From Hymenobacter busanensis (GTDB lineage: Bacteria; Bacteroidota; Bacteroidia; Cytophagales; Hymenobacteraceae), in assembly GCF_008727865.1 (NCBI RefSeq), contig NZ_VTWU01000003.1, positions 186,001 to 250,000 on the forward strand: a stretch of DNA of 64,000 bases, in the 5' to 3' direction. The notes under the pieces were generated by a model that made no database searches, was not told the origin of the DNA, and saw only the letters and a program-made list of their open reading frames with translations. Numbering within the stretch: the stretch's first letter is position 1; every line of letters begins with the position of its first letter. The translations under genes were made by a program, and so were the position numbers. Shown here piece by piece: positions 16,963 to 25,350 of this stretch.

Positions 16963-19512
16963 TTACTTGCGCAACAGGCGTTGCTGGAAGTTTTGGCCGT
17001 TGAGCGTGGCCACCAGAATGTAGCCGCCCCGAGCACACTCCGGCTGCACGTTCAGCTTGGTGCGGCCCGCGGGCAGCTCCTGCTCGCGCACCCACACCGG
17101 CCGGCCCGACATGTCGTTGAGTGTGAGCGTGGCCACGCCGGCCGATACCATGTTCAGCTCCAGGGCAATGTCCCGCTCAAACACGGTTGGGTACGCCAGT
17201 AGGCCCGATTTGCCGTCGAAAGCCACGGCGCGGGGGCCGTAGTAGGTCACTTTGCCGTTGAGGTCAACTTGGCGCAGACGGTAGTAGCGGGTGCCCTGCT
17301 TGCTTTCTTCGCGGTCGAGGTAGCGGTAGTTGCGCGACGAGGTAGAGCCGCCGTCCACACCGGGCACGAAAGCCAGCTCGCGGTACTGCAGGCCGTCGGT
17401 CGATACTTCCACGCCGTAGCCACGGTTGTTGATTTCCGAAGCGGTGGTCCAGGTCAGCACGGCGTCGTTCTGCTGGCGGCGCACTTGGTAGGCGGTCAGG
17501 TTCACGGGCAGCGGCTGCTGCTGGCGGCCCAGCGTCCAGCGCGAAAACCCGTCGACGCCGTTGAGAATGGCGTAGGTGGTGCCGCCCGAGGTGCGCCCTT
17601 TCGGCTGCCACGTGCCGCCGTTGTCGCTCGATTTATAGAACGTCAGGTCGGCGGGCTGTAGCGTGCCCAGCTCGTGGGCCAGGTAGTCGATGCGCATCTG
17701 CACGTTCATGCCCGTGCCCGAATAGGCCGGAGCCGAAATGTCGAAGTACCGCTTGATGCCTTGGTGGCCGCTGCCGTTGGCGGCCGTGCCCGTCACGCGC
17801 GTTACAATGGTGAGGCCGGGCAGCGTGGAGCCGGGCTGCGGCGTGAGGGCCAGGCCCAGGTTGCCGAAGATTTCGGTAGCGCCGGCCTGCGGGTTGCGGC
17901 GGGCTTCGATGTTGCCCAACACGTAGCTGGTGTTGGTTTCGGTGAGCAGCGCGTCGGAGTTCAGCTTGATTTTGTTGGCCGGGCCGGTTTGCAGAATGCC
18001 CGTGCTCATCACCAGGTTGTTTGCCAGCGTCACGTCGTCGGTGAGGGTTTTCACGCCGCCGCCGCGCACTTCCAGGTTGTAGTACAGGCCGCCGCTCACG
18101 GTTTGGTTGCCCGCACCGGTCAGCAGCACGCCGCCGGTGGTGCAGCTGAATACGCCGTAGTTGTTCATGTTGCCCTTCACCTCCAGGTTGCCCAGGGTTT
18201 GGGCGAAAGCGCCGGTGTTGGTGAAGTCGCCGTTGACCACGATGTCGCCCCCGGTGTGGTTGAGCGTGCCTTGGATGACGAGGTTGCCCGTCACAATGGT
18301 TTCGCCGTTCTGAATGCTCATTACCTGCCCCGCCGCCACCGTAAACGCGTTCAGCACCACCTGTGCCTGCGACACCAGCGCGTTGACGCCCGCCGTGCCG
18401 TTGTTCGATACCGCGTTGACCGCGTTGCCCGTCAGCTCGCTGCGGCCACCAGCCATCAGCAGCGCCTGAAACGACTGCGTGCTGGGCTGCGAGAGGCTGA
18501 TGTTGCGCACGGTGTTGTTTTCCACCACGTTGGCCTGGGCGCCCGTGGCCGAGCCGCAGCTCACCACAATGCCGTTGAACGTTTGCGCCCCGGCGTTCTG
18601 CCACATGGCCGAGCTGGCCCCGCCCGCCTGCGCGCTGGTGCCGCCAATGTAATTGCCGCTGAGCGTGTTGTTGTCGGAGCCGGCGCCGGGCGCGAAGTTG
18701 ATGGCCGTTTGGGCCGTGGTGGCCGGCGTGGCCAGGTTGTAGTAGAAGCTGTTGTCGCGAATGATCCACGCGTCGCCGTTGCCGCTGCCCACCTTGATGC
18801 CGGTTTGGGCGTAGTTCATCAGCTCGTTGTTGATGATGGCCACGCGGTCGTTGAGGGCTGTGGCCGAGGCGTTGGCGGCGTACACGAGGTTGGCCGGTAG
18901 CTGGCTCGCGCTGGCATTGCCGATGAGGTTGCTCGTGAGGGTGTTATCGTCGTTGCCAACCGAAGTGGTGGCACCGAACTCTACCACGCCGCCGCTGCTC
19001 AGGGCGTTGTTGCCCAGAATCTGCAGGTCGCGGGCCACGTTGTTTTGGGCGTCGCCGGCGAAGAGCAAAGCGGGCTGGCTGGCGCTGCTCTGCCGCACCG
19101 TGAATTGCCGGGCAGTGCTGCCGTTGTGGCCGCTCAGGGTAACGTAGCGGGCACTTGCTCCAAAAGTTACCGTGCCTTCGAGCACAATGCCCACCGCCCC
19201 GGTTTCGGGCTTGATGGTGAGCGGGGCCGAAGCGCTGCCTGCCACGTTGATCAGCACATCTTCAGTGAAGGTACTGCCGCTCACGAGCCGCAGCTCATAG
19301 GGAGTAGCGGGCGTTGCCGGAACCGTTGCCAGCGCCTGGGTCAGGGTCGGGAAGTCGCCTCCGTTTCCCACGCGCACTACCGTTTGGGCTTGGGCCCGCT
19401 GCACCAGCAGCAACACAAAAGCCAGCAGCAGCAATAGCCACATGCTTAAAGAAGCCCGCTGGCGTGAAATCAGGTAATTAGGTTCGTTTGAGGAAGGTAA
19501 ATCGTGTTTCAT
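16963..19512 (-). CDS. Secreted beta-helix-like protein with type IX (T9SS) C-terminal sorting domain
   Basis: 849 residues. After an N-terminal tail, a hydrophobic signal (WLLLLLAFVLLLVQRAQA) ends near residue 43. The central 500 residues are Asn/Thr-rich repeats (NNTVRNISL, GNLVIQGTLNHTGGDIVVNG) typical of parallel beta-helix surface proteins. Residues about 680-760 resemble the T9SS-linked module LPVNLTAYQVRRQQNDAVLTW. The last 80 residues (LLAYPTVFERDIALEL to QRLLRK) are a type A sorting domain, which sends the protein through T9SS to the cell surface. No enzymatic motif is seen. It may be an adhesin or matrix protein. Confidence 0.88.
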   Translation of the reverse strand: MKHDLPSSNEPNYLISRQRASLSMWLLLLLAFVLLLVQRAQAQTVVRVGNGGDFPTLTQALATVPATPATPYELRLVSGSTFTEDVLINVAGSASAPLTIKPETGAVGIVLEGTVTFGASARYVTLSGHNGSTARQFTVRQSSASQPALLFAGDAQNNVARDLQILGNNALSSGGVVEFGATTSVGNDDNTLTSNLIGNASASQLPANLVYAANASATALNDRVAIINNELMNYAQTGIKVGSGNGDAWIIRDNSFYYNLATPATTAQTAINFAPGAGSDNNTLSGNYIGGTSAQAGGASSAMWQNAGAQTFNGIVVSCGSATGAQANVVENNTVRNISLSQPSTQSFQALLMAGGRSELTGNAVNAVSNNGTAGVNALVSQAQVVLNAFTVAAGQVMSIQNGETIVTGNLVIQGTLNHTGGDIVVNGDFTNTGAFAQTLGNLEVKGNMNNYGVFSCTTGGVLLTGAGNQTVSGGLYYNLEVRGGGVKTLTDDVTLANNLVMSTGILQTGPANKIKLNSDALLTETNTSYVLGNIEARRNPQAGATEIFGNLGLALTPQPGSTLPGLTIVTRVTGTAANGSGHQGIKRYFDISAPAYSGTGMNVQMRIDYLAHELGTLQPADLTFYKSSDNGGTWQPKGRTSGGTTYAILNGVDGFSRWTLGRQQQPLPVNLTAYQVRRQQNDAVLTWTTASEINNRGYGVEVSTDGLQYRELAFVPGVDGGSTSSRNYRYLDREESKQGTRYYRLRQVDLNGKVTYYGPRAVAFDGKSGLLAYPTVFERDIALELNMVSAGVATLTLNDMSGRPVWVREQELPAGRTKLNVQPECARGGYILVATLNGQNFQQRLLRK

Positions 19513-20061
19513 GACTCAGAAGGGAACGGGGTACTCGAGCAATCGGAAAGGCAAAAGGGTAGCCGTCGGCTGCGGACAGCAGCCGAAAAAGCCACGCGCT
19601 GAAAGCGACTTCGGCGCATTCTTTCCGCCGTAGAACGGCCGGGAAGGAGCAGGAAAAAGAAGGGAAAGTAGTTAACGAGCCATAGGCAGGCCTGTCTTAT
19701 GTACTATTCTTTGCAACCCAAAGCTGCCCTTGCAGCAAATGTTACTTACCAAATATAGAGGTCGGTTTTATGAATGCAATAAGAAGCAGATTTAATTTTG
19801 TGTAAAGCTTTTAATAAGTCAGACGGTTATTTGCTTTTATTGTATATAAGTTACTGATATAGATTTATTTAAATAGTGTGCCAGTTTTTTGATAACCGCT
19901 CAAAACACAAAATCAATATGCGCGTTCATTGCATGTTATGGGCAAGATAGTTTATAGTACTATGTTGATAATTTGGCTCTCTTTAATAGGACTTAATTAG
20001 ATGAATCTGTAAAACTCAATACAAAAAACGGTATAAATGCAGCAAGTCGCTACTTGTGTGC
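19513..20061. other. 549-base A+T-rich intergenic region
   Basis: No open frame here looks like a gene. From about 19680 onward the DNA is much A+T-richer than the flanking genes. It holds a TTG-N19-TATATTTG promoter candidate facing the T9SS gene (19750-19779), a perfect ATAGTACTAT palindrome near 19957, and many short A/T runs. It is bounded by the T9SS gene start and the stop of the phosphatase gene. Confidence 0.6.
19750..19779 (-). promoter_or_regulatory. Full promoter (TTG-N19-TATATTTG) for the T9SS protein
   Basis: On the minus strand, TTG (plus 19777-19779) and TATATTTG (plus 19750-19757) are separated by 19 bases, matching the Bacteroidota -33/-7 layout. The resulting 5' leader would be about 235 bases. 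Confidence 0.5.
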
Positions 20062-20766
20062 TTAAGGGGCAGGTCGGCGGGCCATGGAGTAAGGTTGCTC
20101 TACGTTTTGCTGCAGCAGCAATTCCCAAGTGTCGAGGTTGAGGGCGGCTAGGTGGTTGAGTTCGGGGTTAAGGCGGTACACGCAGCCGGTGTCGAGGTCG
20201 ATGGCGCCCGCACGCTGAGCTACGCGGTGCTGGGCCTCGGCGGTAGCAATGGGCACATGCCCGTGCAGGAGGCGCTTGCCCTGCAGGCGTGAGGCATCGA
20301 AGGTGAAGGATTTGATGTTGAGCATGGTGTGCGTGTCGGCCCGCATGTCGGCGGGCGGCCGGCGGAAATCGAAGCCGGCGTGCACGAGCACGAAATCGGG
20401 TAGCTCCAAACTGAGCGGCAAAGCGGCCAGCCAGGTCAGGTAGCGGAGCGGAATGTCGGCTACGTCGGCGACGCCGAAGCTGTGCAGGGTGAGGGCGCGG
20501 TCGGCGGGGGAAGCCCAAGTAGCGGCGGTGTTGCCGCGGGCGGCATCGAGCAGCTCCAAGTCGTGGTTGCCGAGCAGGCAATAAACATGATAGCCGTCGG
20601 CCTGGAGCTGCATAAGGTAGTCGAGCACGCCGCGCGAGTCGGGGCCTTTGTTGACGTAGTCGCCGAGCAGGTAGAGGGTATCGGTGCGGGTGAGCTGCAG
20701 GCGGTCTTCTACTAAGCGGCGAAAGGTGCGGAGGCAGCCGTGGAGGTCGGTAGCGGCGTAGCGCAT
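20062..20766 (-). CDS. Metallophosphoesterase, PPP-type serine/threonine phosphatase-like
   Basis: A 234-residue calcineurin-like phosphoesterase. The dimetal motifs are in order: DLHGC (the usual GDxHG first motif), LLGDYVNKGPDS, LLGNHDLELL, VLVHAGFDF and LLHGHVPI. They are close to bacterial PP1-like enzymes (PrpA, ApaH group). The substrate is unknown: phosphoproteins or dinucleoside polyphosphates. Start ATG 20766 (MRYAATDLHG) puts the first motif at residue 7. The longer frame to 20826 adds non-conserved residues. Confidence 0.88.
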   Translation of the reverse strand: MRYAATDLHGCLRTFRRLVEDRLQLTRTDTLYLLGDYVNKGPDSRGVLDYLMQLQADGYHVYCLLGNHDLELLDAARGNTAATWASPADRALTLHSFGVADVADIPLRYLTWLAALPLSLELPDFVLVHAGFDFRRPPADMRADTHTMLNIKSFTFDASRLQGKRLLHGHVPIATAEAQHRVAQRAGAIDLDTGCVYRLNPELNHLAALNLDTWELLLQQNVEQPYSMARRPAP

Positions 20767-20815
20767 GGGCAGGCTAAAAGATGAACCGTGATACAGAAAC
20801 GGGCCGGGGGCGCAT

Positions 20816-20845
20816 AAAAAAAGCACTGCCGCGTGGGCAGTGCTT
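20816..20845 (-). terminator. Terminator of the small hydrophilic protein gene
   Basis: A perfect 10-bp stem (AAGCACTGCC with GGCAGTGCTT) has a 5-base loop. On the minus strand it runs into seven T residues. It is 24 bases after the stop at 20869. Confidence 0.85.
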
Positions 20846-20868
20846 CTATCTACGAGCTTCGGCGAGGC

Positions 20869-21093
20869 TTAGTGGCCACCGCCGTAGGCGGGCTTGTCGA
20901 GGTCGGGCTTTTCGAGGTTGCGGTTGGGGTGACGCTGGGCGGCATCCTGGGCTTCCTGCTCCAAGCGGTTTTCGGTGGCTTCGTCGCGGTCGTTTACCGG
21001 GAGCTGGCCCACGGCTTTGGGCTGGTCGGTGGCAGCGGGGCCGCCTTTGTTTTCTTTCGACTGCTGGTTGGTGTTATTGCTTTTGTAAGGCAT
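20869..21093 (-). CDS. Small hydrophilic, disordered protein
   Basis: 74 residues rich in N, Q, K, E, D and P, with no hydrophobic core (for example NQQSKENKGGPAATDQPK and RNLEKPDLDKPAYGGGH). It resembles small stress-type disordered proteins common in Hymenobacteraceae. No function is known. Coding status is supported by an ATG preceded by a near-consensus box AACCTTTG (21101-21108, minus) and by its own strong terminator. Confidence 0.6.
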   Translation of the reverse strand: MPYKSNNTNQQSKENKGGPAATDQPKAVGQLPVNDRDEATENRLEQEAQDAAQRHPNRNLEKPDLDKPAYGGGH

Positions 21094-21153
21094 GGCGGTG
21101 CAAAGGTTGAGTGGAACAAATGAACAGGCCTGGTGCCGGATAACGCCGGCGGC

Positions 21154-21732
21154 CTAAATATCCAGCGCCGATTCCTGGGCGTTGGGGTCGTTTTGTTCGG
21201 CGTTGGTGGCGGTGGTAGCGTCGGAGGCAGGGGAGTTGTAGTTGATGGCGGCGCCGCGCTCGGGGTTGTTGTCGGAGCGGCGGCCACGGGGGGCGTCCTC
21301 GTCCTCGCCGTAGCTGTTGCGGCGGTCGACGGCAGCAAAGTCATCGTCGTCGGTGAGGTCTTCGCCGGCGTTGCGGGCACGGCGGGTGTCGCCGTCGATT
21401 TCGTCGCCCACGTCGGGCAGGCGGCGCGGGTCGAGCATGTCGGGCGTGGGCATGTCTTCGTTGGGCACCACGGGGCGGCCTTCGTCGTCGCCGCGGATGT
21501 TGTCGGCGGGGTGGCCGGGCTTGTCGGCGTCTTCGTTGACCGACACGGCCGAGATGCCGTCGGACGAATCGGTCCCGAAACCCTGCTTACCGTCGCGGTT
21601 GCCGAAGCCGCCGCGGGCGTCCTCGTTTTTGGGCGGATCGGCACCGGGGATGATGTGTCCGGCGGCGAGTTCCTGCTCGGTGGTATCGTCGTTGATAACC
21701 CGCACGGGGCGGTTTTTGGGGTCGATGGCCAT
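21154..21732 (-). CDS. Acidic, low-complexity protein of unknown function
   Basis: 192 residues beginning MAIDPKNRPVRVINDD. It is dominated by D, E, N, P and G (EDLTDDDDFAAVDRRNSYGEDEDAPRG) with no membrane segment or enzyme motif, so probably disordered. ATG 21732 is preferred over 21888 because the longer form runs into the divergent NADAR gene. It lies 61 bases upstream of the 20869-21093 gene on the same strand, and the two may form one transcript. Confidence 0.6.
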   Translation of the reverse strand: MAIDPKNRPVRVINDDTTEQELAAGHIIPGADPPKNEDARGGFGNRDGKQGFGTDSSDGISAVSVNEDADKPGHPADNIRGDDEGRPVVPNEDMPTPDMLDPRRLPDVGDEIDGDTRRARNAGEDLTDDDDFAAVDRRNSYGEDEDAPRGRRSDNNPERGAAINYNSPASDATTATNAEQNDPNAQESALDI

Positions 21733-21768
21733 GGGAATGGTTGTGGTGTGGTGTAAGCGGAGTAGGTT

Positions 21769-21776
21769 TATGTTTG
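21769..21776 (+). promoter_or_regulatory. -7 promoter box (TATGTTTG) facing the NADAR gene
   Basis: This is an exact TAnnTTTG match 83 bases before the ATG at 21860. The nearest TTG is 25 bases upstream, wider than usual, so support is modest. Confidence 0.35.
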
Positions 21777-21859
21777 GGTGTACTGTGCGGGCCGGATTTG
21801 GGTTGCCGATTGCCGCCGTCATCGTATGTTCGGCCCGTATCTGTTGTAGCTGTGCTCTA

Positions 21860-22444
21860 ATGAAACCTACTCCGCTGCTTTCGGCCATTCACGACGTGGC
21901 CTCCCTGCTAGCCCATATTCAGGCAGGACAGGCGCCAAAGTATCTGTTTTTCTGGGGCCACACGCCGGCGCCAAATGCCACGGCGGTAGGCAAAGAGTGC
22001 CTGAGCCAGTGGTATCCGGCTGCATTTGAGGTGGACGGTCGGCGCTACGCCACAGCCGAGCATTTCATGATGGCCGAAAAAGCCCGGCTGTTCGGCGACG
22101 AGGTCACCCGTGAGTCAATTATTGAAGCAGCAGACCCTGGAAAGGCCAAAAAGCTAGGGCGCTCTGTAACGAACTTTGACTCCGATGTTTGGGATGTCGC
22201 CCGTTTTGAAGTAGTGGTGCGCGGTGGGGTCGCCAAATTCGGCCAGCATCCGGCGCTGCAGGCGTTCCTGCTGAGCACCGGTAAGCATGTGCTGGTGGAA
22301 GACAGCCCGGTAGATGCTATTTGGGGAATTGGTATAGCGCAGGTCGATGCGCGAGCATATAACCCGGCCGCCTGGCGTGGCCTGAATTTGTTGGGCTTTG
22401 CCCTTATGGGAGCACGTATTAGGCTACAGACCGCTCACTCTTAA
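21860..22444 (+). CDS. NADAR-family protein (YbiA-like N-glycosidase)
   Basis: A 194-residue NADAR-domain protein. The family signatures are YLFFWGH, SQWYPAAFEVDGRRYATAEHFMMAEKA, ESIIEAADPGKAKKLGRSV and DAIWGIG, with the conserved Glu/His of the active site in AEHFM. Family members hydrolyse N-glycosidic bonds: YbiA on riboflavin intermediates, others on ADP-ribosylated guanine. The choice between them cannot be made here. The pterin dehydratase gene follows after 13 bases, suggesting one transcript. Confidence 0.9.
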   Translation: MKPTPLLSAIHDVASLLAHIQAGQAPKYLFFWGHTPAPNATAVGKECLSQWYPAAFEVDGRRYATAEHFMMAEKARLFGDEVTRESIIEAADPGKAKKLGRSVTNFDSDVWDVARFEVVVRGGVAKFGQHPALQAFLLSTGKHVLVEDSPVDAIWGIGIAQVDARAYNPAAWRGLNLLGFALMGARIRLQTAHS

Positions 22445-22457
22445 CCCCGGGTAGTTT

Positions 22458-22712
22458 ATGTGGACCGAAACCGACAACTCCCTGCGCTGCACCTTCCGCT
22501 TCAAGGATTTTCAGGCGGCGTTCAGCTTCATGACCGACGTGGCCGAGGAGGCCGAATACCAGGACCACCACCCGTGGTGGGCCAACGAATACAACACCGT
22601 GGAGTTTCGGTTGCGCACCCACGACGCGGGCAACACCGTGACTGAGCGCGACCATCGGCTGGCGGCGGCCATCGATAAGCTGGCGGCGGAGTACGGCGGG
22701 GTGGAAAAGTAA
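22458..22712 (+). CDS. 4a-hydroxytetrahydrobiopterin dehydratase (pterin carbinolamine dehydratase)
   Basis: An 84-residue PCD/DCoH-fold enzyme that dehydrates 4a-hydroxytetrahydropterins. The active-site core is visible as [24 protein letters not shown] (His-His-Pro-x-Trp and Tyr-Asn) followed by [14 protein letters not shown]. It is shorter than the usual 95-115 residues, lacking the N-terminal helix, as in several bacteroidete homologues. No aromatic amino-acid hydroxylase is visible in the window. It probably forms an operon with the NADAR gene. Confidence 0.88.
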   Translation: MWTETDNSLRCTFRFKDFQAAFSFMTDVAEEAEYQDHHPWWANEYNTVEFRLRTHDAGNTVTERDHRLAAAIDKLAAEYGGVEK

Positions 22713-22925
22713 TCGGCCAGCTTACGAGGCCACATTGCCTTAGAACTAGGCCGTGCGGAATCAGTAACGATGCACGGGCATCGGGCTGGGGCTATGAGGC
22801 AGTAGCCGCATGCCGACCGGCGGTAGGAAGACGCTGACTGACGATAGTTGACTGCGGAATGACGGTAAGAGCCCGCAGAACGGTGGTAGGTGACGGAGCC
22901 TGCGGCGTAGAGTGCGACGGGCCTG

Positions 22926-22933
22926 TACCTTTG
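22926..22933 (+). promoter_or_regulatory. -7 promoter box (TACCTTTG) of rsmI
   Basis: This is an exact consensus with five bases (CCCTC) between it and the ATG at 22939. It implies a leaderless rsmI-lnt mRNA. It also argues against an in-frame start at 22912, which lies upstream of the promoter box. Confidence 0.65.
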
Positions 22934-22938
22934 CCCTC

Positions 22939-23640
22939 ATGCCTACTGCCGACGCCCCCGCCGAAACCGCCCTCTACATTGTGCCCACGCCCATCGGCAA
23001 CCTGGAGGACATTACCCTGCGGGCCATTCGGGTGCTGGGCGAGGTAGACGTGGTGCTGGCGGAGGACACGCGCACGAGCGGGCGGCTGTTGCAGCACCTG
23101 GGCATCAAGAAGCCCATGCAGAGCTACCACCTGCACAACGAGCACCAAACGGTGGCGCGGGTGCTGGAGCGGCTGGAGCGCGGCGAGCGGATGGCCCTAG
23201 TATCGGACGCGGGCACGCCCGGAATTTCCGACCCCGGCTTTCTGTTGATTCGGGAATGCCTGAGTAAGGGCCTGAAAGTGGAATGCCTGCCGGGCGCCAC
23301 GGCTTTGGTGCCGGCCTTGCTCAAGTCGGGCTTTGGGGCCGAGCGGTTTACGTTTGAGGGCTTTTTGCCGGTTAAGAAAGGTCGGCAGACGCGCCTGCGG
23401 GAGCTTTCGGCCGAAACCCGCACGATGATTTTCTACGAGTCGCCGCACCGGATTGTGAAGACGCTGGAGCAGCTGGCCGAAGCGCTGGGGCCGGAGCGGA
23501 TGGCGTCGGTGAGCCGGGAGCTGACCAAATTATTCGAAGAAACCGTGACCGACACGCTGGCCGCGCTGGCCGTCGAGTTTGGCAAACGGACCACCATTAA
23601 AGGAGAAATTGTTGTTGTCGTTCAAGGACTTCGCGAATAA
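22939..23640 (+). CDS. rsmI: 16S rRNA (cytidine-1402-2'-O)-methyltransferase
   Basis: A 233-residue tetrapyrrole-methylase-fold enzyme that 2'-O-methylates C1402 in the 30S decoding centre. It shows LYIVPTPIGNLEDITLRAIRVL, the EDTRTSGRLL loop, ALVSDAGTPGISDPGF (SAM-binding glycine loop), PGATALVPAL and MIFYESPHRI, all diagnostic. The 3' end overlaps the start of lnt by 32 bases, so translation is probably coupled. Confidence 0.97.
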   Translation: MPTADAPAETALYIVPTPIGNLEDITLRAIRVLGEVDVVLAEDTRTSGRLLQHLGIKKPMQSYHLHNEHQTVARVLERLERGERMALVSDAGTPGISDPGFLLIRECLSKGLKVECLPGATALVPALLKSGFGAERFTFEGFLPVKKGRQTRLRELSAETRTMIFYESPHRIVKTLEQLAEALGPERMASVSRELTKLFEETVTDTLAALAVEFGKRTTIKGEIVVVVQGLRE

Positions 23641-25273
23641 GCCGCTGGTACTGGCCCTGCTGGGGCCGGTGCTGCTGTGGGCGGGCTGGCCGGTGCACCC
23701 GGCGCCGGCCCCGCTGCTGTTGCTGGTAGGGTTGGTGCCGCTGCTGCGCCTGGAGCAGGTGCTGCGTGCCCAAGGTGCGCGAGCCGTGCGCTTCTGGCGC
23801 TGGAGCTACCTGTACCTGCTGGTGTGGAACGTGCTGACCACCTACTGGGTGGCCTACAGCACGCTGGGCGGCGGCATTGCGGCCAACGTACTAAACGCCG
23901 CGCTGCAAAGCCTGCCGCTGCTGGCCTTCTGGCACACCAAGCGGCTGGCGGGGCCGCGCTGGGGCTACCTCTCGTTTGTGGTGTATTGGCTGGCCTTCGA
24001 GCAGCTGCACCTAAGCTGGGATTTGTCGTGGCCGTGGCTGACGCTGGGCAACGCCTGGGCCATGGTGCCGGGCTGGGTGCAGTGGTACGAGTACACCGGG
24101 CAGCTCGGCGGCTCGCTCTGGGCACTGCTATCCAACCTGACAGTTTTCGGAGCCTTATTCGGGCTGAAAAGCTGGCCGGCTGGCCCCGATTTCGACCCGC
24201 TGGTGGTGGCGCGCCCAAGCTTCAGCTTGGGCCGCTGGGCGGTGCCTTTTGCGGCCGTGGTCCTACCGCTGCTGATTTCGTTTGCCATTGGGGCGCGCTG
24301 GCAGGAAAAAGGCCCGGCGGCCGAGGTGGTAGTGGTGCAGCCCAACATCGACCCGTTTCAGGAGAAGTTCGAAGGCGGTGCCAAGTACATTCCGGCCGAG
24401 CAGCAGCTCAACCGGCTGGTGCAGCAGACCGAATCGGCCCTGACGCCCAACACCCGACTGGTGCTCTGGCCCGAAACGGCGCTGGAAGAAACCCACTGGG
24501 AAAACAGCCTCTCAGCGCTGCCCGACGTGCGCCGGGTGCAGGGCTTGGTGGCCGCGCACCCGGGCCTGCGGCTGATTACGGGCATCACCACCGTGGGCTC
24601 GTACCCCAGCAAGGAAGCGGCCAGCCCCACGGCCCGTTTCCGCGACGATTTGGGCTACTACGACGTGTTCAACGCGGCCCTGCACGTGGGCAGCCCCACG
24701 GCGCCGCTCCAAACCTACCACAAATCGAAGCTGGTGCCGGGCGTGGAGAAAGTGCCGGGCTGGCTCAATTCAGCCCTGGGCACCATCGACCTCGGCGGGG
24801 TGGTGGGTTCTTACGGCAGCCAGGACCAGCGCACGGTATTCCGGTCCGCCGCGCCGGCTACCGATAGCACCCTGCGCGTGGCACCGGTTATTTGCTACGA
24901 GTCGATTTACTCCGACTACGTGAGTGAGTACGTGCGCAACGGGGCCACGCTCATCGGCATCATCACCAACGACGGTTGGTGGTCCGATTCGCCCGGCTAC
25001 AAGCAGCACCTGACTTACGGCCGCCTGCGGGCCATCGAAACCCGCCGCGACATTGCGCGGGCCGCCAATACGGGTATATCGGGCTTCATCAACCAGCGCG
25101 GCGACATTGTGCAGCAAACCGGCTGGTGGGTGCCGGCCGTGAGCCGCTACACCGTACACCTGAACGACGAGCTGACGTTTTATACCCGCCACGGCGAATT
25201 GCTGGGGCACGCCGCGCAGGTGCTGGCGGTGTTGCTGATTGGTTTTGCCGTGGTGCGGCGGTTTGTGAAGTAA
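23609..25273 (+). CDS. lnt: Apolipoprotein N-acyltransferase
   Basis: A 554-residue inner-membrane enzyme that N-acylates the lipobox cysteine of lipoproteins, the last maturation step. About seven N-terminal TM helices precede a nitrilase-like periplasmic domain. The catalytic triad is visible as Glu289 (WPETAL), Lys374 (HKSKLVPGVE) and Cys429 (CYESIYSD). Start TTG 23609 is preferred because AAAGGAG at 23599-23605 sits 3 bases upstream. TTG 23579 is the longer alternative. The window encodes many predicted lipoprotein substrates. Confidence 0.93.
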   Translation: MLLSFKDFANKPLVLALLGPVLLWAGWPVHPAPAPLLLLVGLVPLLRLEQVLRAQGARAVRFWRWSYLYLLVWNVLTTYWVAYSTLGGGIAANVLNAALQSLPLLAFWHTKRLAGPRWGYLSFVVYWLAFEQLHLSWDLSWPWLTLGNAWAMVPGWVQWYEYTGQLGGSLWALLSNLTVFGALFGLKSWPAGPDFDPLVVARPSFSLGRWAVPFAAVVLPLLISFAIGARWQEKGPAAEVVVVQPNIDPFQEKFEGGAKYIPAEQQLNRLVQQTESALTPNTRLVLWPETALEETHWENSLSALPDVRRVQGLVAAHPGLRLITGITTVGSYPSKEAASPTARFRDDLGYYDVFNAALHVGSPTAPLQTYHKSKLVPGVEKVPGWLNSALGTIDLGGVVGSYGSQDQRTVFRSAAPATDSTLRVAPVICYESIYSDYVSEYVRNGATLIGIITNDGWWSDSPGYKQHLTYGRLRAIETRRDIARAANTGISGFINQRGDIVQQTGWWVPAVSRYTVHLNDELTFYTRHGELLGHAAQVLAVLLIGFAVVRRFVK

Positions 25274-25350
25274 GCCGAGCTCCTTTGCCTTTGAGGCAGG
25301 GAATTTCGTTGAATGGCGGGCGGCAGCAAGTTGCCCCTACTTTTAGCTCC

